Of a DNA stretch of 18,675 nt, positions 9,501-18,675 are shown one piece after another. Origin of the DNA: Pigoraptor vietnamica (taxonomy: Eukaryota; Opisthokonta; Filasterea). Where the stretch lies: contig CALSCQ010001351.1 in assembly GCA_943704525.1 (NCBI GenBank), forward strand, positions 1 to 18,675. Direction: 5' to 3'. Made by a program: the position numbers and the translations under genes. Position 1 is the stretch's first letter, and the number at the start of each line of letters is the position of its first letter. Below the pieces are notes generated by a model. It was given only the letters and a program-made list of their open reading frames with translations. It did no database searches and had not been told where the DNA came from.

Positions 9501-12500
9501 AGTTGAAGCCCGACCACGTCGCGGACATTTGATAGACAGAGCCTGCGAAGGGGCGCGCGTTACTCCTGCCACGTTCGCTGCGGGACTACGGAAACACAGA
9601 GGACGTGACAAGCACACGACATGCGAAGCACATACCTTGGAAGTCGAGGTCGACACCCGGCGTAGATCCGTCGCGCACCACACCCGGTGTCGGCTGTTCC
9701 GTGACAATCCGGACACCGTTCGACCGAATCTTGTGGAACGTGCCGGCGCCGTTGATGACGGCGACTTCCGCCATGTACGTGAGGCTGTCCAGCAGGGAAA
9801 GGCCGAACACGGAGCCGTACGGCACGAGGCCCGTCGACACAAACTGCGTGACGGGCGTGCCGTCCGCCTGCACCACGCGCCACTGGAACTCGCTAATGCC
9901 GCACGCGTCCTCAATATCCCAATTAGCCGAGAACGATGACGTCGTCGCGAGCACGTCCACGTCGTCCGCGCCGAGGCCGTCCCTGACGTCACGCGAGAGA
10001 ATGGACGCTGCCTCGCCCTCCAGCATCCGCACGAGCTGCGACCGCGCCTGGCGCCACCCGCCGGCAAGGTTCACCGCCTTCACAGACGCGTAATAGTCGA
10101 CTCCCGTCGCAAGAGGCTGCTCGAACGACGCGGCTGCCGACGTGGCACTTGACGAAATGGAAATGGGTCCGTAGATGACCGCGCTCGTCCCGTCGCCGCC
10201 GGGGAGAGCGCCGCGCACAATGCTGAGCTCGTAGTGATCGAGGCCGTGGGGCTCTGCGAAGCCGTCCCAGTCGACAGCGAAGCGCATGCGGTCAAACTGG
10301 CACGAGCCGCCCAACGCCGCCGACCCAAACGCACGCGCGCGGACGTTGCCGTCGCTCGGCCGCGACGCGTCGACCAGAGTACCCGCGGACATGCGCGTCA
10401 CCGTGAGGCCCACGGCGTTCTTGGCAACCACCGTCGCAAAGTACGTGCGCCCGTCTGCGAGCGCAAGACTGGTCGCGCGGTAGGTGCGCGCGAGTCCGGA
10501 CAGGTGCTGCGTCACGAGGGCGTCCCTTCCCCCTAGCGACGAGCCGATCGAGAAATCGTACGCAGTGATTGGGCTCTCCGCGTCGACAAAGCCGTACCAC
10601 GAGCACGCCATCGTCGAGCTCGACGTCTGCGTCACGGGGCACAGCACCATCCCGGGCAGGGGCGCCGTCGTGTCCACTGTCACGCCCGGCGTCGTCCACA
10701 GCGACGAACGCAGGCCGTTACGTCCGACTGCGATGAGCGACAGCAGCACCTGCCCGCCGTTCAGACGGCCGACCTGGTCCGCGGTGAGCAGCCTCGAGTC
10801 GAAGGGATCGGTGCGTGTTTGTGGCGCGTTGTTGTCCTCGAGAGACGCGTCGCCGGGGTAGTGCCCAAACGCGACGTCGTATCGCGCAATGCCCGCGCCG
10901 CCGTCGAGGAAGTCCCAGAAAAACTGCATGTCGGGCGTCGCATCGAACGCGCCCGTGTCCTCGTCCCAACGCACGGGCGCGTTGACCGACGTCCAGTTCG
11001 CGCGCGGTATCTCGCGGTCTACGACAAAGCCCGGCGACTTCGAAACCAGGATATGCTGCCCGCACACGCCACGCACAGTCACCCTATAGCGGTGTCCGTC
11101 GGCGAGCGTCTGGGGAAGAATGCAGTTGCCAGAACCTTCCTTCGTGCGGTCGATGCCGAACGGGGTGAACATCTGCACTGCCTCGGGGTCGTCATCCGTG
11201 CCAATCGCCCATTCGTAGTAGAGAATGGGATCACTTTCGCTCTCCCAACCGAAGAAGGACGCGACGGCCTGCGTGGGATCCGTAGTGAACGGCGTCTCGC
11301 GGTCGATCGCGGCGCCATCAAATACAGTGCCGGCGACGGACTCTTTTACAATCTTCACAACGCCTGTAACGACCTCGTCCGCCGACAGACCCGCGGCATT
11401 CGACGCAGTCACGGCGAAGCGGTACAGCTCGCCCTTCGTCAGCGCCAGGTCGAACGTCGCCGAGTTGTCCGTGAGGCCGTCCATATCGACGTTTTTGCTT
11501 TTAACGTCCGTGCACGCGCTCTTCTCAGTAGGGTCAGAGCACTTGCGGAGCGTGACCGTGCACGAGGTGACGGGCGATTCCTGGTCGTCCACCGAAAAGT
11601 GCATGCGAAGCGCGCCGGCGCTCTCGACCTCCATGGTCTGCGGGGCATCGTTCATGCCCGGGACGGCCTTGGAGATGATCGGCGGCGTGCTGTCGAACTT
11701 AATCATCGGCGATTGGCGCTGCGAACGCAGTTGCGCGCGATTCACTGCGCCCACGTTCAGCTGGTAGTTGACGCCTGGCAGCAGCTTGCTGCACCCGTCC
11801 GCGTCGACGAGCACCTTCGTGCCGGAGGGGTCGCTCGCAGGGAGGGACGACGGCCCAACCAGGACATCGTCTGTCGTCGTGTCGACAAACTGGTACTCGT
11901 TCGTCGCGACCTGCGACTCGTCGTCCACGAACAGCCAATCGAAGGCAATCTTGGCATCGCAGCTGCGGTACACCACCACCGACGTCACCACCTTGCCGTC
12001 GATCCGCATGTACTCATACACGGGCGGCGTAGAGTCGACGATGAAGCCGTTCGTGGTGACGTCGCGTGACGTCCCCGCGCCGTTGGTCGCCCGGATGGTC
12101 ATCGTGTAGTGGTGTCCCTGCGTCAGCGAGAGTCCGTACAGCGTCACCTTGAGGTCCGTCGGGCCAATGGTGAGGAAGCCGTCGGCGTCGGCCCCGTGCA
12201 CCTTCACGACGTTGTTCGGGTTCGACGACGTGTCGGTCAGGCGGACGGCCTGCGCCGCGATGCCGGAAATGTCCTCGCCAAAAGCGCCCCACGCAGCCGA
12301 CGCCTCGAGCGCGCTGGCCTGGAAATCGACGTCGGGATCCGCGAGGGAGAGGCCGTCGAGGAACGCCGTCGGGACCACAGGGGGCGTAATGTCCACCGTG
12401 ACTGCAAGGGGGAAGAGGGATGGGGATCGTCAACTCACTCGCGGCACAGGGTGCAGAGGCGACAGTCCCGAGAAAACCGAGCAAGCGCACAGAAGGGAAA

Positions 12501-15317
12501 ATTCGAAAAAGCATAGAGCAGCGCACCTCCGTCGCTGCACACCGGGGTCTTCAGCGGCGTCCCCATGGCGGCATTGTAAGCAACGACCATGCAGTAGTAC
12601 GTCGCGCCCTGATCCAGGTCGTGCGGCAGCGTCAGGACGGGCGGGGCGGTCACACTCATCGTCTGGTTGACGCCGGGGATGGCACCGAACGTCGCCAGCG
12701 TGCACGCGCCCAGGAGCGAGCCGAAGAACACGTCGTATTTGCCGAGTCCGGACTCGGGGTCGGTGAAGTCGCGCCACGCGCACGACAGCTGCTTGTCCGT
12801 CGGCTGGAACTTGACGTCACTGAGCGTCGACACGCCGTCGTTCACCACGCCCGCAATCGGCGGCGTCTTGTCAATGATCAGCACGGGGACGCCGACCACG
12901 AACGTCTGCAGGCCCGCCGCGTTCGTCGTGAGGACCTTGCCGTAGAGGCGAATGCCCGAGGGGAGGTCAAATTCGACAAGCCGCTTGCCGCTGTTCTCGT
13001 CCCACTGCATGTCGGTGAGCGGCAGCGTGTTGACGTCAGCCTCCGACGGGCCGAGGCCAAACTGGCTCGAGATGGGCGTGTCGTAGTCCCACGCGTCGTA
13101 GTCGATCGAGATGGAGCGGGTGGGTGTCAGGTACGAAAGCTGGGGAGTCGACGAGAGCGCGGCGGTGTTGTCGAGCATGCGCGCCCTCACGCACACGGTC
13201 GTCGTGAGGCCGACGAAGTTAGTGCCGCGAATTGCGAGAAAGTACTCGCCCGGGGGGAGCGAGCGGGGGAACGAGTTCTGCGTGATGACATACTCCTCCG
13301 GGGCGCCCGGCAGCGTCGCGTCGACGGGTCGGAAGGAGAGCAGCTCACTCTTGCACTCGTCAATCGATATGCCCCAGCTGTACTGCTTCATGGGCGTTTC
13401 GCTGTCCCAAAAGTTCCTGCGGCGGCACACGGGGCGGTGTGAGGCAAGCCCGGCACGCGAAGGCAATACGAACAAACGAGTGAAACTAAACATATGTGCA
13501 CGATCAAAAGCACGACGGTGCATGCAACTCACCGGAAGTTGAGTGCGAGGTACAGTTCCGACTGCGTGTACATGAGGTCCTGCCCGCGCTTGTTCCCGCG
13601 CAGAATGTTCGTCGTGTCGGCCACCGGCGGCGTGTAGTCGACGAGGATCACCTCATACGCCGTGCCAACGTACCCGAGCTGGTTGACCGAGCGGAAGTTG
13701 ACGTAGTAGCGCGTGCCGTGGACGAGATGGCCGCCGAGGTCCGCGTTGACCACCTCACCCTGCACGCCGTCCACAAGCACCCACGGGGCGACGTCTCCGA
13801 CGAGCGGCGTGTGCCCAATCGACCACGACACGTTCACGATCGGTGTCTGCATGGAAGCGGTGTGCGTATTGAGTATGCCATTGAGGGGGGGGGGGGGCAA
13901 GAGAGAGGCGACAAGCGGTCATGTGAATGGAGACACAAAAGGTCGTCAAGAGAAACGGAGGAGGAGGAGCAGAAGGGGACAAACGGGACGCACCCACCTC
14001 GTCCGTGACCACAAATCTGGCCGACATGAGCGACGGGTGGCTCTGGTACGGCGTCACAGTGATCGCAATGACCGGCGGCGACAGATCCCACGTGAGCGGC
14101 ACCGTGGGCCCGTCGCGAGCGCCACGCACGGCGCGCTGGTGGGGCGTCACGCTCTTCTTAGACGTCATGCCGGCCTTGTTCGTCGCGCGCACGGTGACCG
14201 TGAGGGTGGCCTTGTCCGGCGCCTTGATCGCCGCCGACACGCCCGACCCCTTCTCCATCGATATCCAGCCGTTCGTGTACGTCGTGTCGTCCTCCTTGCT
14301 GCCGACGGCGTACTCGATCTTGCTGACGTCCGTCTCGTCATCGCGAATGTCCCTGCGCACATTGACACCGTATGAGCCCAAACCGTCGCCAACCAACGCA
14401 AACAGTGCAAGCCGGTTGAAGTTGCCGATTGCAACGCTGTGCAAGTGATCCACTCACCACTCGATCCGCAGCTTGGCCTCGTTGGAGGGCGTGTTGGTTT
14501 CCATGTAAGCGTTGAAGCAATTGTTGTCGCTCGGGCACTTGACGGCCACCCCGTCGTCGGTCTTGACGTAGAACAGCGGCGGAGTGCTGTCCGTGTCGTC
14601 CAGACACAGCCTCATGAAGTCCGGCCACGTGTACTTGCCGGAAGACCAGCCCCACACTGCGATAGTGGATGCAGAGACGGTGAGTGAAACGTAACCGCAG
14701 CAGCATGTGTCGCGTAACACTAAAGGCAGAGGTGAGAGCGCATCGAGTGTTGTGTCACGAGCGAACCGAGACAACCAGCGGACACCCACCGGTCTTTTCA
14801 AACACATTGTACCAGCTGAAGAGCCCGAACATGTCCAGGAAAATGGTGAACTCTGCGGCGAGTGAGATTCAGTCGCACGGCCAGCAGACGTCCCGACACG
14901 CACTTGTCTTAACACAGGCATGCCACGTGCACGCACACGCGCGCACACAGCCGAAAATGCACCCCACCGATTTGGAGCGGGATGATCTCGAGATCGCCGG
15001 TGATGCACACGCCCGGTGGCAATTTGCTGAACACGACGAGGGCATTGCCAAAGAGTCCCGTGTCCGCCACGACGCCGACAATGCGGAAGCCCGCCCTCGC
15101 GAAGCCTGCGGCGGCGAAGAGAGCAATTACACCACTGCGGGTAAGACGCAAAACGCGCACATGCGACGGCGCGTACGCACTCGCTGCACACACAGACACA
15201 CACGTGCACGAGCGCGCACACACAGACACACACCCGCCCACCACACACACACACACACACACACACGTGCACACACACCTCACACACACGCGCAACTCGC
15301 GCACACACCTTACACGA

Positions 15318-15412
<95 letters not shown>

Positions 15413-17694
15413 CAGAAACACGCGTCCATTGATGATGACACTGCATACCGATGCTGAGGCGGAGCTCGACCTTGACGTCCACACCAAACTTCGGTCCCAT
15501 GGACAGTGTTCCCGTCATTGTGACAAAGCAGGCTGCGTAACAGGGCCACACGATTAACAACAATCACGCGACAGGACAAATCTGTCGCGAGAGTACGCTC
15601 CATGTCGTGCAGAGTGCGTTTTGCGAGAGTGGGCAAATTCGTGCACGTTCGCGAGACACCGCACCCTTCAGTTTGTAGTAGACGCCCATTCGCGCGCTCA
15701 CGGAGATCGACACCTCCATCAAGACAGGGCTGCGGCAGGCAAATATGAAGTGAGCGCACGGGCCATTGTTGCATGCGACGGAGATACGCGCGTGACTTGT
15801 GTCCGGTTGTACAAAGTCAGGCTGGAATGAAAATCAAGCTCGACGGCCCTTGTGCGTTTATGTGCGTGCGTGCGTGCACATGTATTGAACAGTGCGCCCT
15901 GAGACACAAAACCCACCCGATGGCATACGTGAACGTCACTTCGATAATCTGTTTGCGATGGGGTGCAGGGCAACATCAACGCAAGTGGGAGTCATGTGGG
16001 AGTCGGTAAGCGGTGTGCAGAGCAGAAGGGAGAGACGCGCCGAAACCATAGAGGGATAAAAGCCCATCCCACTCACTACTTTGTTTCACAGTGGCAGTGA
16101 ATGGAGAAGGCCTCCGCGCGCACCCACTTTGTATGTCTTGAGGAAGATTGGCTGCGGGCTACCCGTGTCAACGCACGCGTCCGGCAGGTTGACCAGCTCG
16201 GCACTGCGCGTGAGAGAGAAAAAACCGCCAAGTCAAAGACAGCGGCTAACACACTGGGAACGCTACACACAAGAGCAGCGTGAAAGGGGGAGGGGGATGG
16301 TGAGTAGCAATGAAAAATAATAATAATAAAATAAAAGTAAAAAGACACCCACGAGCACACGTCCTGGTCGGACCCTCCGTCGCGGCGCAGGCGGTAGATG
16401 ATCTCGTCGTCCGCACTGCGCGCTTCCTTGTCCTTTCCCTTGGCCTTGTCCCTGATGGCTTTGGCAGCGTCGCCGATTGCGCCGGTGAGCGGGCGAGGCG
16501 AGACGATGGGTCTGCCGAGGAAGTTGAGGAAGATGGTGTTCGCAGACACCCGAGGGACTGCATGCCGGCACACGTTAGTGAACCGTCAGAACGCGCAAGT
16601 AACGGCACGTAGCAGCATCGCACACGGGTGAAGATAGCATGCCAGACACAAGCGATAACAAACGTAGCTGTCTGTCTATCCCCGAACAAAGACGGACGAC
16701 AAGGCTTGCACTGGACAGGGACACCCACGCAGGTCGTCCAGGAAGCCCTTCGCAAGGAACGGCGTCGGGTCGTCAAAGTTCCTCTTCCCGTCCGTGTACG
16801 TGTACGCCGACACGTGCACGAACAGCAGCGGCGAATCTCCCGCCTTTGTGCCGCACATCTTGGCCATGTCTGACGACGACGCGGCCGTGCCCATCGTCTC
16901 CCCCTGCGCGAGCTCCTTGCCGACGGCCGCGTTGATGTACAGAATGTTCACGTGATCGACGCGCACATACTTGTTCTTCCAAAAGCCGTCCGTCCCGACG
17001 ACCTCGATCCAGCCGCTGTAGTCCTTGGCCGACGTGAAGGCCGTGATCTTGCATTTGAAGGGCGCCCCAATCTCCTGCTTGTCCTTCACGACGACGTCGA
17101 TGCCGTCGGGGTAAGTGAAGTCGGTTACCACCACGCCGTCGTCCTTTATCTTTACGGAACGCACTTCATCCAGCTTGGCGCCAATCTTGGAAAACACGTC
17201 GCCGCGGCACTTGAACTCCGCGTCGAGTTTCGAGACGCCCCACACACCGCTGCAGCCGCACGGCCCGCACGTCGCCGTGTCGCACACGCGTTCCTTGTTG
17301 CACACCTTGGGGTTCTGGCACTGCCGCAGCTTCTTCGGAAAGCTCTTGTGAAAGTTGCCACCGCGGAGCTGGCTGATCTTGTTCGAGACGGTCTCTTTGC
17401 TGCGGGCGGAAGCGACGCAACTTCGTTCATCAGCACGCACCAAAAGGCCACAGCCGCACGCAAACACAAACACGGCGACAGAGTAGAGGGAGAAACGTGT
17501 GTGTGTTTGTGCGTGTGTGTAAGAGGGGGGGGGGGGGGTAACGAGGGTCGAAATGCAGTCCAGATTGAGGACGCAGTGCGATTGACGCACGACACACGAA
17601 ACAATGGAAAGTGGACAACATGGAATAGCACACACACACAAACACACACAAACACACACACACGCGCACACACGCACGCACACACCCACGCACG

Positions 17695-17745
<51 letters not shown>

Positions 17746-17802
17746 GCGCGCGCACACAACACACAACACACACAGACACGCACACAAACACACACACGCA
17801 CA

Positions 17803-17833
<31 letters not shown>

Positions 17834-17857
17834 CATACGCGCGCACACATAAACACA

Positions 17858-17892
<35 letters not shown>

Positions 17893-18518
17893 ATGCCCGC
17901 GCAGTGCACCGAGATAGCACAGCGTCACTCGGAGCCCAAGATACCCACAATCGCTTGAACGACGAGAACATCTGCTTGATCCTGTCGACAAGCCCGACGG
18001 CGTTCTTGACCTTCACCATAACCGTCTTCCCATTGGGGCAGTTGACCTGTTTGTACAGATCAGACAGCTGCGTCAGCGGAGAGGCCGCTGGGCCCGGGTC
18101 TATTTGGCCAGGCGTCGGGTCCTTCGGATCGACGCCATTCCAGCTGTACGACCACCGCGCGCGAAGCATCCTCAGTTGCGCCCAGACCGAGTTTCTGCCG
18201 GCTGTGGCAGGGGTTAACAACAACAGCAACGCAATCCGCCGGAGAAAACAAGCTGCCTACGCGTGCAAGCGCCAGATGCACGCCACACAGCTGCGCTGCG
18301 CACGCACCAGAGGCCGCTCCGAGCGTGTCGCGAAGTGAGAAGACGTCGCGGATGACCTGAACGACGGCCATGAGCATGTTCATGACAGTCTCCACGATCG
18401 AAACAATCGCAGCAACGGGGCACTTGGTGATGACCGATGCGGCGCTCTCGATGTGGGATATGCCCTTGATGATCGTGTCGACGGCGGCCATCGTGTCCTT
18501 TATCGTCTGCAGCACTTT
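2572..18518 (-). CDS. giant single-pass transmembrane protein with EGF and Fn3-like repeats (5' partial, 21 exons)
   Basis: Exons in transcript order are 18308-18518, 17949-18201, 16729-17399, 16353-16557, 16128-16203, 15917-15948, 15665-15729, 15449-15532, 14968-15105, 14790-14852, 14458-14656, 13998-14352, 13533-13846, 12527-13416, 9636-12401, 6636-9542, 5356-6200, 4883-5229, 4341-4682, 2835-4216 and 2572-2696. All introns are GT-AG, every phase agrees, and the sum is 12,270 nt (4,089 codons plus TAA). The first exon follows an acceptor (CCTCAG), so start codon and signal peptide lie outside the window. Residues 1 to about 600 are unrecognised. About 19 Fn3-like repeats follow, interrupted by lectin-like, EGF and PPC-like modules. 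The transmembrane helix is residues 3780-3803 and the tail 3804-4089. Many N-glycosylation sequons (NTT, NVT, NGT) occur before the helix and none were noticed after it. Likely a cell-surface adhesion or receptor-like protein; function and ligand are unknown. The exon model is strong, the function only inferred. Confidence 0.88.
3571..3642 (-). other. transmembrane helix (residues 3780-3803)
   Basis: These are 24 residues, [20 protein letters not shown] then AVYY, preceded by a Ser/Lys-rich linker ([11 protein letters not shown]) and followed by the stop-transfer RRR. The helix contains several small-xxx-small contacts (G..AG, G..G, AG...G), typical of packed or dimerising single-pass helices. 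The orientation implied is type I: ectodomain N-terminal, basic flank inside. Confidence 0.92.
4341..5619 (-). other. C-terminal Fn3-like repeats 18 and 19, with the closing half of repeat 17
   Basis: The segment [20 protein letters not shown] then [15 protein letters not shown] looks like the final strands of a repeat and directly follows the last EGF. Repeat 18 carries [17 protein letters not shown], joined across intron 5230-5355. Repeat 19 carries [10 protein letters not shown] and [19 protein letters not shown], joined across intron 4683-4882. Both junctions restore the repeat signature exactly, which supports the splice model. Confidence 0.75.
5620..5982 (-). other. three tandem EGF modules (5890-5982, 5749-5868, 5620-5748)
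   Basis: The first module reads [11 protein letters not shown]...[12 protein letters not shown], a classic EGF with NGGTC. The second reads DPCSVGSPC...[23 protein letters not shown]. The third is a cb[15 protein letters not shown]...[12 protein letters not shown] and GKTGC. All three keep six cysteines in EGF order, and the third carries the Ca-binding D-E-I-D-E-C opening. They lie in one exon without internal introns. Confidence 0.88.
5983..6915 (-). other. PPC-like beta domain between EGF clusters (split by intron 6201-6635)
   Basis: About 165 residues join the end of exon 6636-9542 to the start of exon 5356-6200. The visible pattern is [18 protein letters not shown], then [14 protein letters not shown], then [20 protein letters not shown], then DNIAITASI. 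This resembles bacterial-type pre-peptidase C-terminal (PPC) domains as found in protist surface proteins ('wy.f.g.g.ltvstC...vy.g.C..l.C...'). The assignment is inference from this pattern. The frame across the intron (G|GG, donor GTGGGTGTCC, acceptor CGCTCAG) is well supported. Confidence 0.45.
6278..6597. repeat. (CA)n-rich microsatellite tract in intron 6201-6635
   Basis: An impure CA-rich stretch with CAGA, CGCA and CACC interruptions becomes densest at about 6443-6590. In the transcript (minus strand) it is (UG)n, starting about 40 nt downstream of the donor GTGGGTGTCC at 6635. Translated in any frame it gives only low-complexity Val-Cys or His-Thr strings. Confidence 0.95.
6916..7038 (-). 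other. calcium-binding EGF module 2
   Basis: It begins DIDECAART and continues [30 protein letters not shown]. There are six cysteines, the Ca-site residues D-I-D-E, and N before GGY. It follows the preceding short EGF module without a gap. Confidence 0.88.
7039..7113 (-). other. short EGF-like half module
   Basis: This spans about 25 residues (HSPQALC...[16 protein letters not shown]). It has the C-terminal EGF pattern C-x-C-x-PGYSG-x-x-x-x-C but lacks the full first disulfide pair. It sits directly between two cbEGF modules, so it looks like a truncated or minimal EGF. Confidence 0.65.
7114..7242 (-). other. calcium-binding EGF module 1
   Basis: The module begins DVDEC and continues [18 protein letters not shown]...GKLGC, giving six cysteines in EGF order. 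The D-V-D-E-C opening, the Asn before the Tyr, and the aromatic YGSF fit the cbEGF consensus (D/N-x-D/N-E/Q...D/N...Y/F). It probably rigidifies an extracellular rod in a Ca-dependent way. Confidence 0.88.
7647..8405 (-). other. inserted beta-sandwich module, possibly LamG/ConA-lectin-like
   Basis: About 250 residues follow the Trp strand of repeat 17 ([15 protein letters not shown]) and precede its next signature ([14 protein letters not shown]). The module has regularly spaced aromatic beta strands: [68 protein letters not shown] and [10 protein letters not shown]. The 'W.ID G' strand followed by a 'v.LAlwpfgg' strand resembles concanavalin-A-like sandwich domains. The family assignment is inferred from the pattern only. 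Confidence 0.4.
8563..14600 (-). other. array of about 16 Fn3-like 'TPP/ESGI' repeats in the giant protein
   Basis: Each unit is about 100-130 residues and runs V-D-x-T-P-P-x-x-G-x-V, then a strand with a Trp (S-x-x-W-x-x-F), then D-x-E-S-G-I-x-x-Y-x-W-A-I-G-T, then L-x-x-G-x-x-Y-Y-x-x-V-x-A-x-N-x-A-G-L, and back to NGV-x-VD-x-TPP. Clear examples are [11 protein letters not shown]...[13 protein letters not shown] in exon 12527-13416, and [16 protein letters not shown] and VIVDTSPP within 9636-12401 and 6636-9542. Some units are degenerate (for example [11 protein letters not shown]). The order of strands and the 'Y..V.A.N.AG' ending are typical of fibronectin type III folds. Repeats of this kind occur in large extracellular proteins of animals and protists. 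They lack the CP signature of HYR domains. Confidence 0.7.
13885..13897. repeat. G13 homopolymer in intron 13847-13997
   Basis: Thirteen Gs on the + strand, so C13 in the transcript, about 38 nt upstream of the acceptor CCATGCAG. It probably forms part of the pyrimidine tract and is a likely sequencing-error hotspot, but it is intronic and does not affect the reading frame. Confidence 0.9.
15180..15408. repeat. (CA)n microsatellite in intron 15106-15448, including an uninterrupted (CA)44
   Basis: The tract is imperfect from about 15180 and becomes an uninterrupted CA run from 15321 to 15408 (88 nt). The transcript sense is (UG)n and begins about 40 nt after the donor GTATGCAGTG at 15448. The long pure core suggests recent expansion and likely length polymorphism. 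Confidence 0.97.
17629..17889. repeat. (CA)n-rich microsatellite tract in intron 17400-17948
   Basis: An imperfect CA tract with CGCG, AACA and CACC interruptions. The transcript sense is (UG)n, starting about 60 nt after the donor GTGGGTATCT at 17948. The same intron contains a G14 run (17525-17538 on +), read as C14 in the transcript and lying toward the acceptor. Confidence 0.95.
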
Positions 18519-18560
18519 CTGAGGGTGTGCGAGTGTGGAATAGGTGTGTCAGCAGAAGGG

Positions 18561-18675
<115 letters not shown>

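Larger units (their letters stand above)
14790..18518 (-). other. N-terminal region of the giant protein in window: unrecognised domains in small exons
   Basis: This is the coding part of exons 1-10 (residues 1 to about 600). It opens with an amphipathic helical stretch containing a hydrophobic run ([20 protein letters not shown]) that could be a buried helix or a membrane segment. A Cys-rich knot follows (QCQNPKVC...[11 protein letters not shown]). Next come a segment of about 200 residues rich in beta and charged residues, a Lys/Asp-rich linker ([14 protein letters not shown]), and a run of alternating hydrophobic strands spread over exons of 76, 32, 65, 84, 138 and 63 bp. I do not recognise a family. 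The exon preceding 14968 has two candidate acceptors on its far side; only the one at 15106-15108 keeps the frame with the upstream exon (the other, at 15135, would shift it). Confidence 0.6.

Noticed and set aside
6607-9528. Separate single-exon EGF gene starting at an ATG near 9528
   Set aside because: The ATG is internal: splicing at 9543/9636 restores the repeat (DLDFQG joined to [12 protein letters not shown]). A lone ORF would also run into the intron at its 3' end.
10819-12069. 416-codon open frame on the + strand
   Set aside because: Antisense shadow of exon 9636-12401, with an Arg-rich composition and no recognisable motifs.
12420-13442. 340-codon open frame on the + strand
   Set aside because: Antisense to exon 12527-13416 and running through an intron; composition is typical of a shadow frame.

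Overview
This window looks like nuclear DNA from a unicellular eukaryote with GC-rich, strongly GC3-biased exons and many short spliceosomal introns. A partial multi-exon ABCF ATPase converges on one very large multi-exon gene for a modular transmembrane protein. The combination of calcium-binding EGF modules, Fn3-like repeats, one transmembrane helix and a long tail with tyrosine motifs suggests a holozoan protist (choanoflagellate-like) or another adhesion-rich flagellate such as an apusomonad. This is inference; no marker gene fixes the lineage. I saw no bacterial operons, rRNA, tRNA, CRISPR or transposon genes.

Left end (1-1914, + strand): the last four exons of an ABCF1/ABC50-type translation ATPase, carrying the H-loop of the first nucleotide-binding domain, the charged linker and the complete second domain. 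Its 5' part lies outside the window. Its first intron holds a TG-rich minisatellite.

1915-2571: a convergent intergenic spacer, more AT-rich than the exons, with no gene seen.

Rest of the window (2572-18518, - strand): one gene. I assembled 21 exons by hand. Every donor starts GT, every acceptor ends AG, and all 20 junction phases agree. The coding length is 12,270 nt (4,089 codons plus stop), and the 5' end is still missing. From N to C terminus the protein has: an unrecognised helical, Cys-rich and beta-rich region in small exons (residues 1 to about 600); about 16 Fn3-like 'DxTPP...DPESGI..Y.WAIG' repeats in huge exons; a seventeenth repeat that appears split by a lectin-like module and by an EGF/PPC-like cassette; two more repeats; a juxtamembrane beta domain; one transmembrane helix (residues 3780-3803); and a 286-residue cytoplasmic tail. 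It is probably a surface adhesion or receptor-like protein.

The points most worth checking are the nested domain insertion, a duplicated EWM-Q-D-[DE]-I motif in the tail, an atypical extended donor GTGGGTGTC(C/T) in five introns, and UG-repeat tracts that always lie on the transcript sense strand just downstream of a donor.
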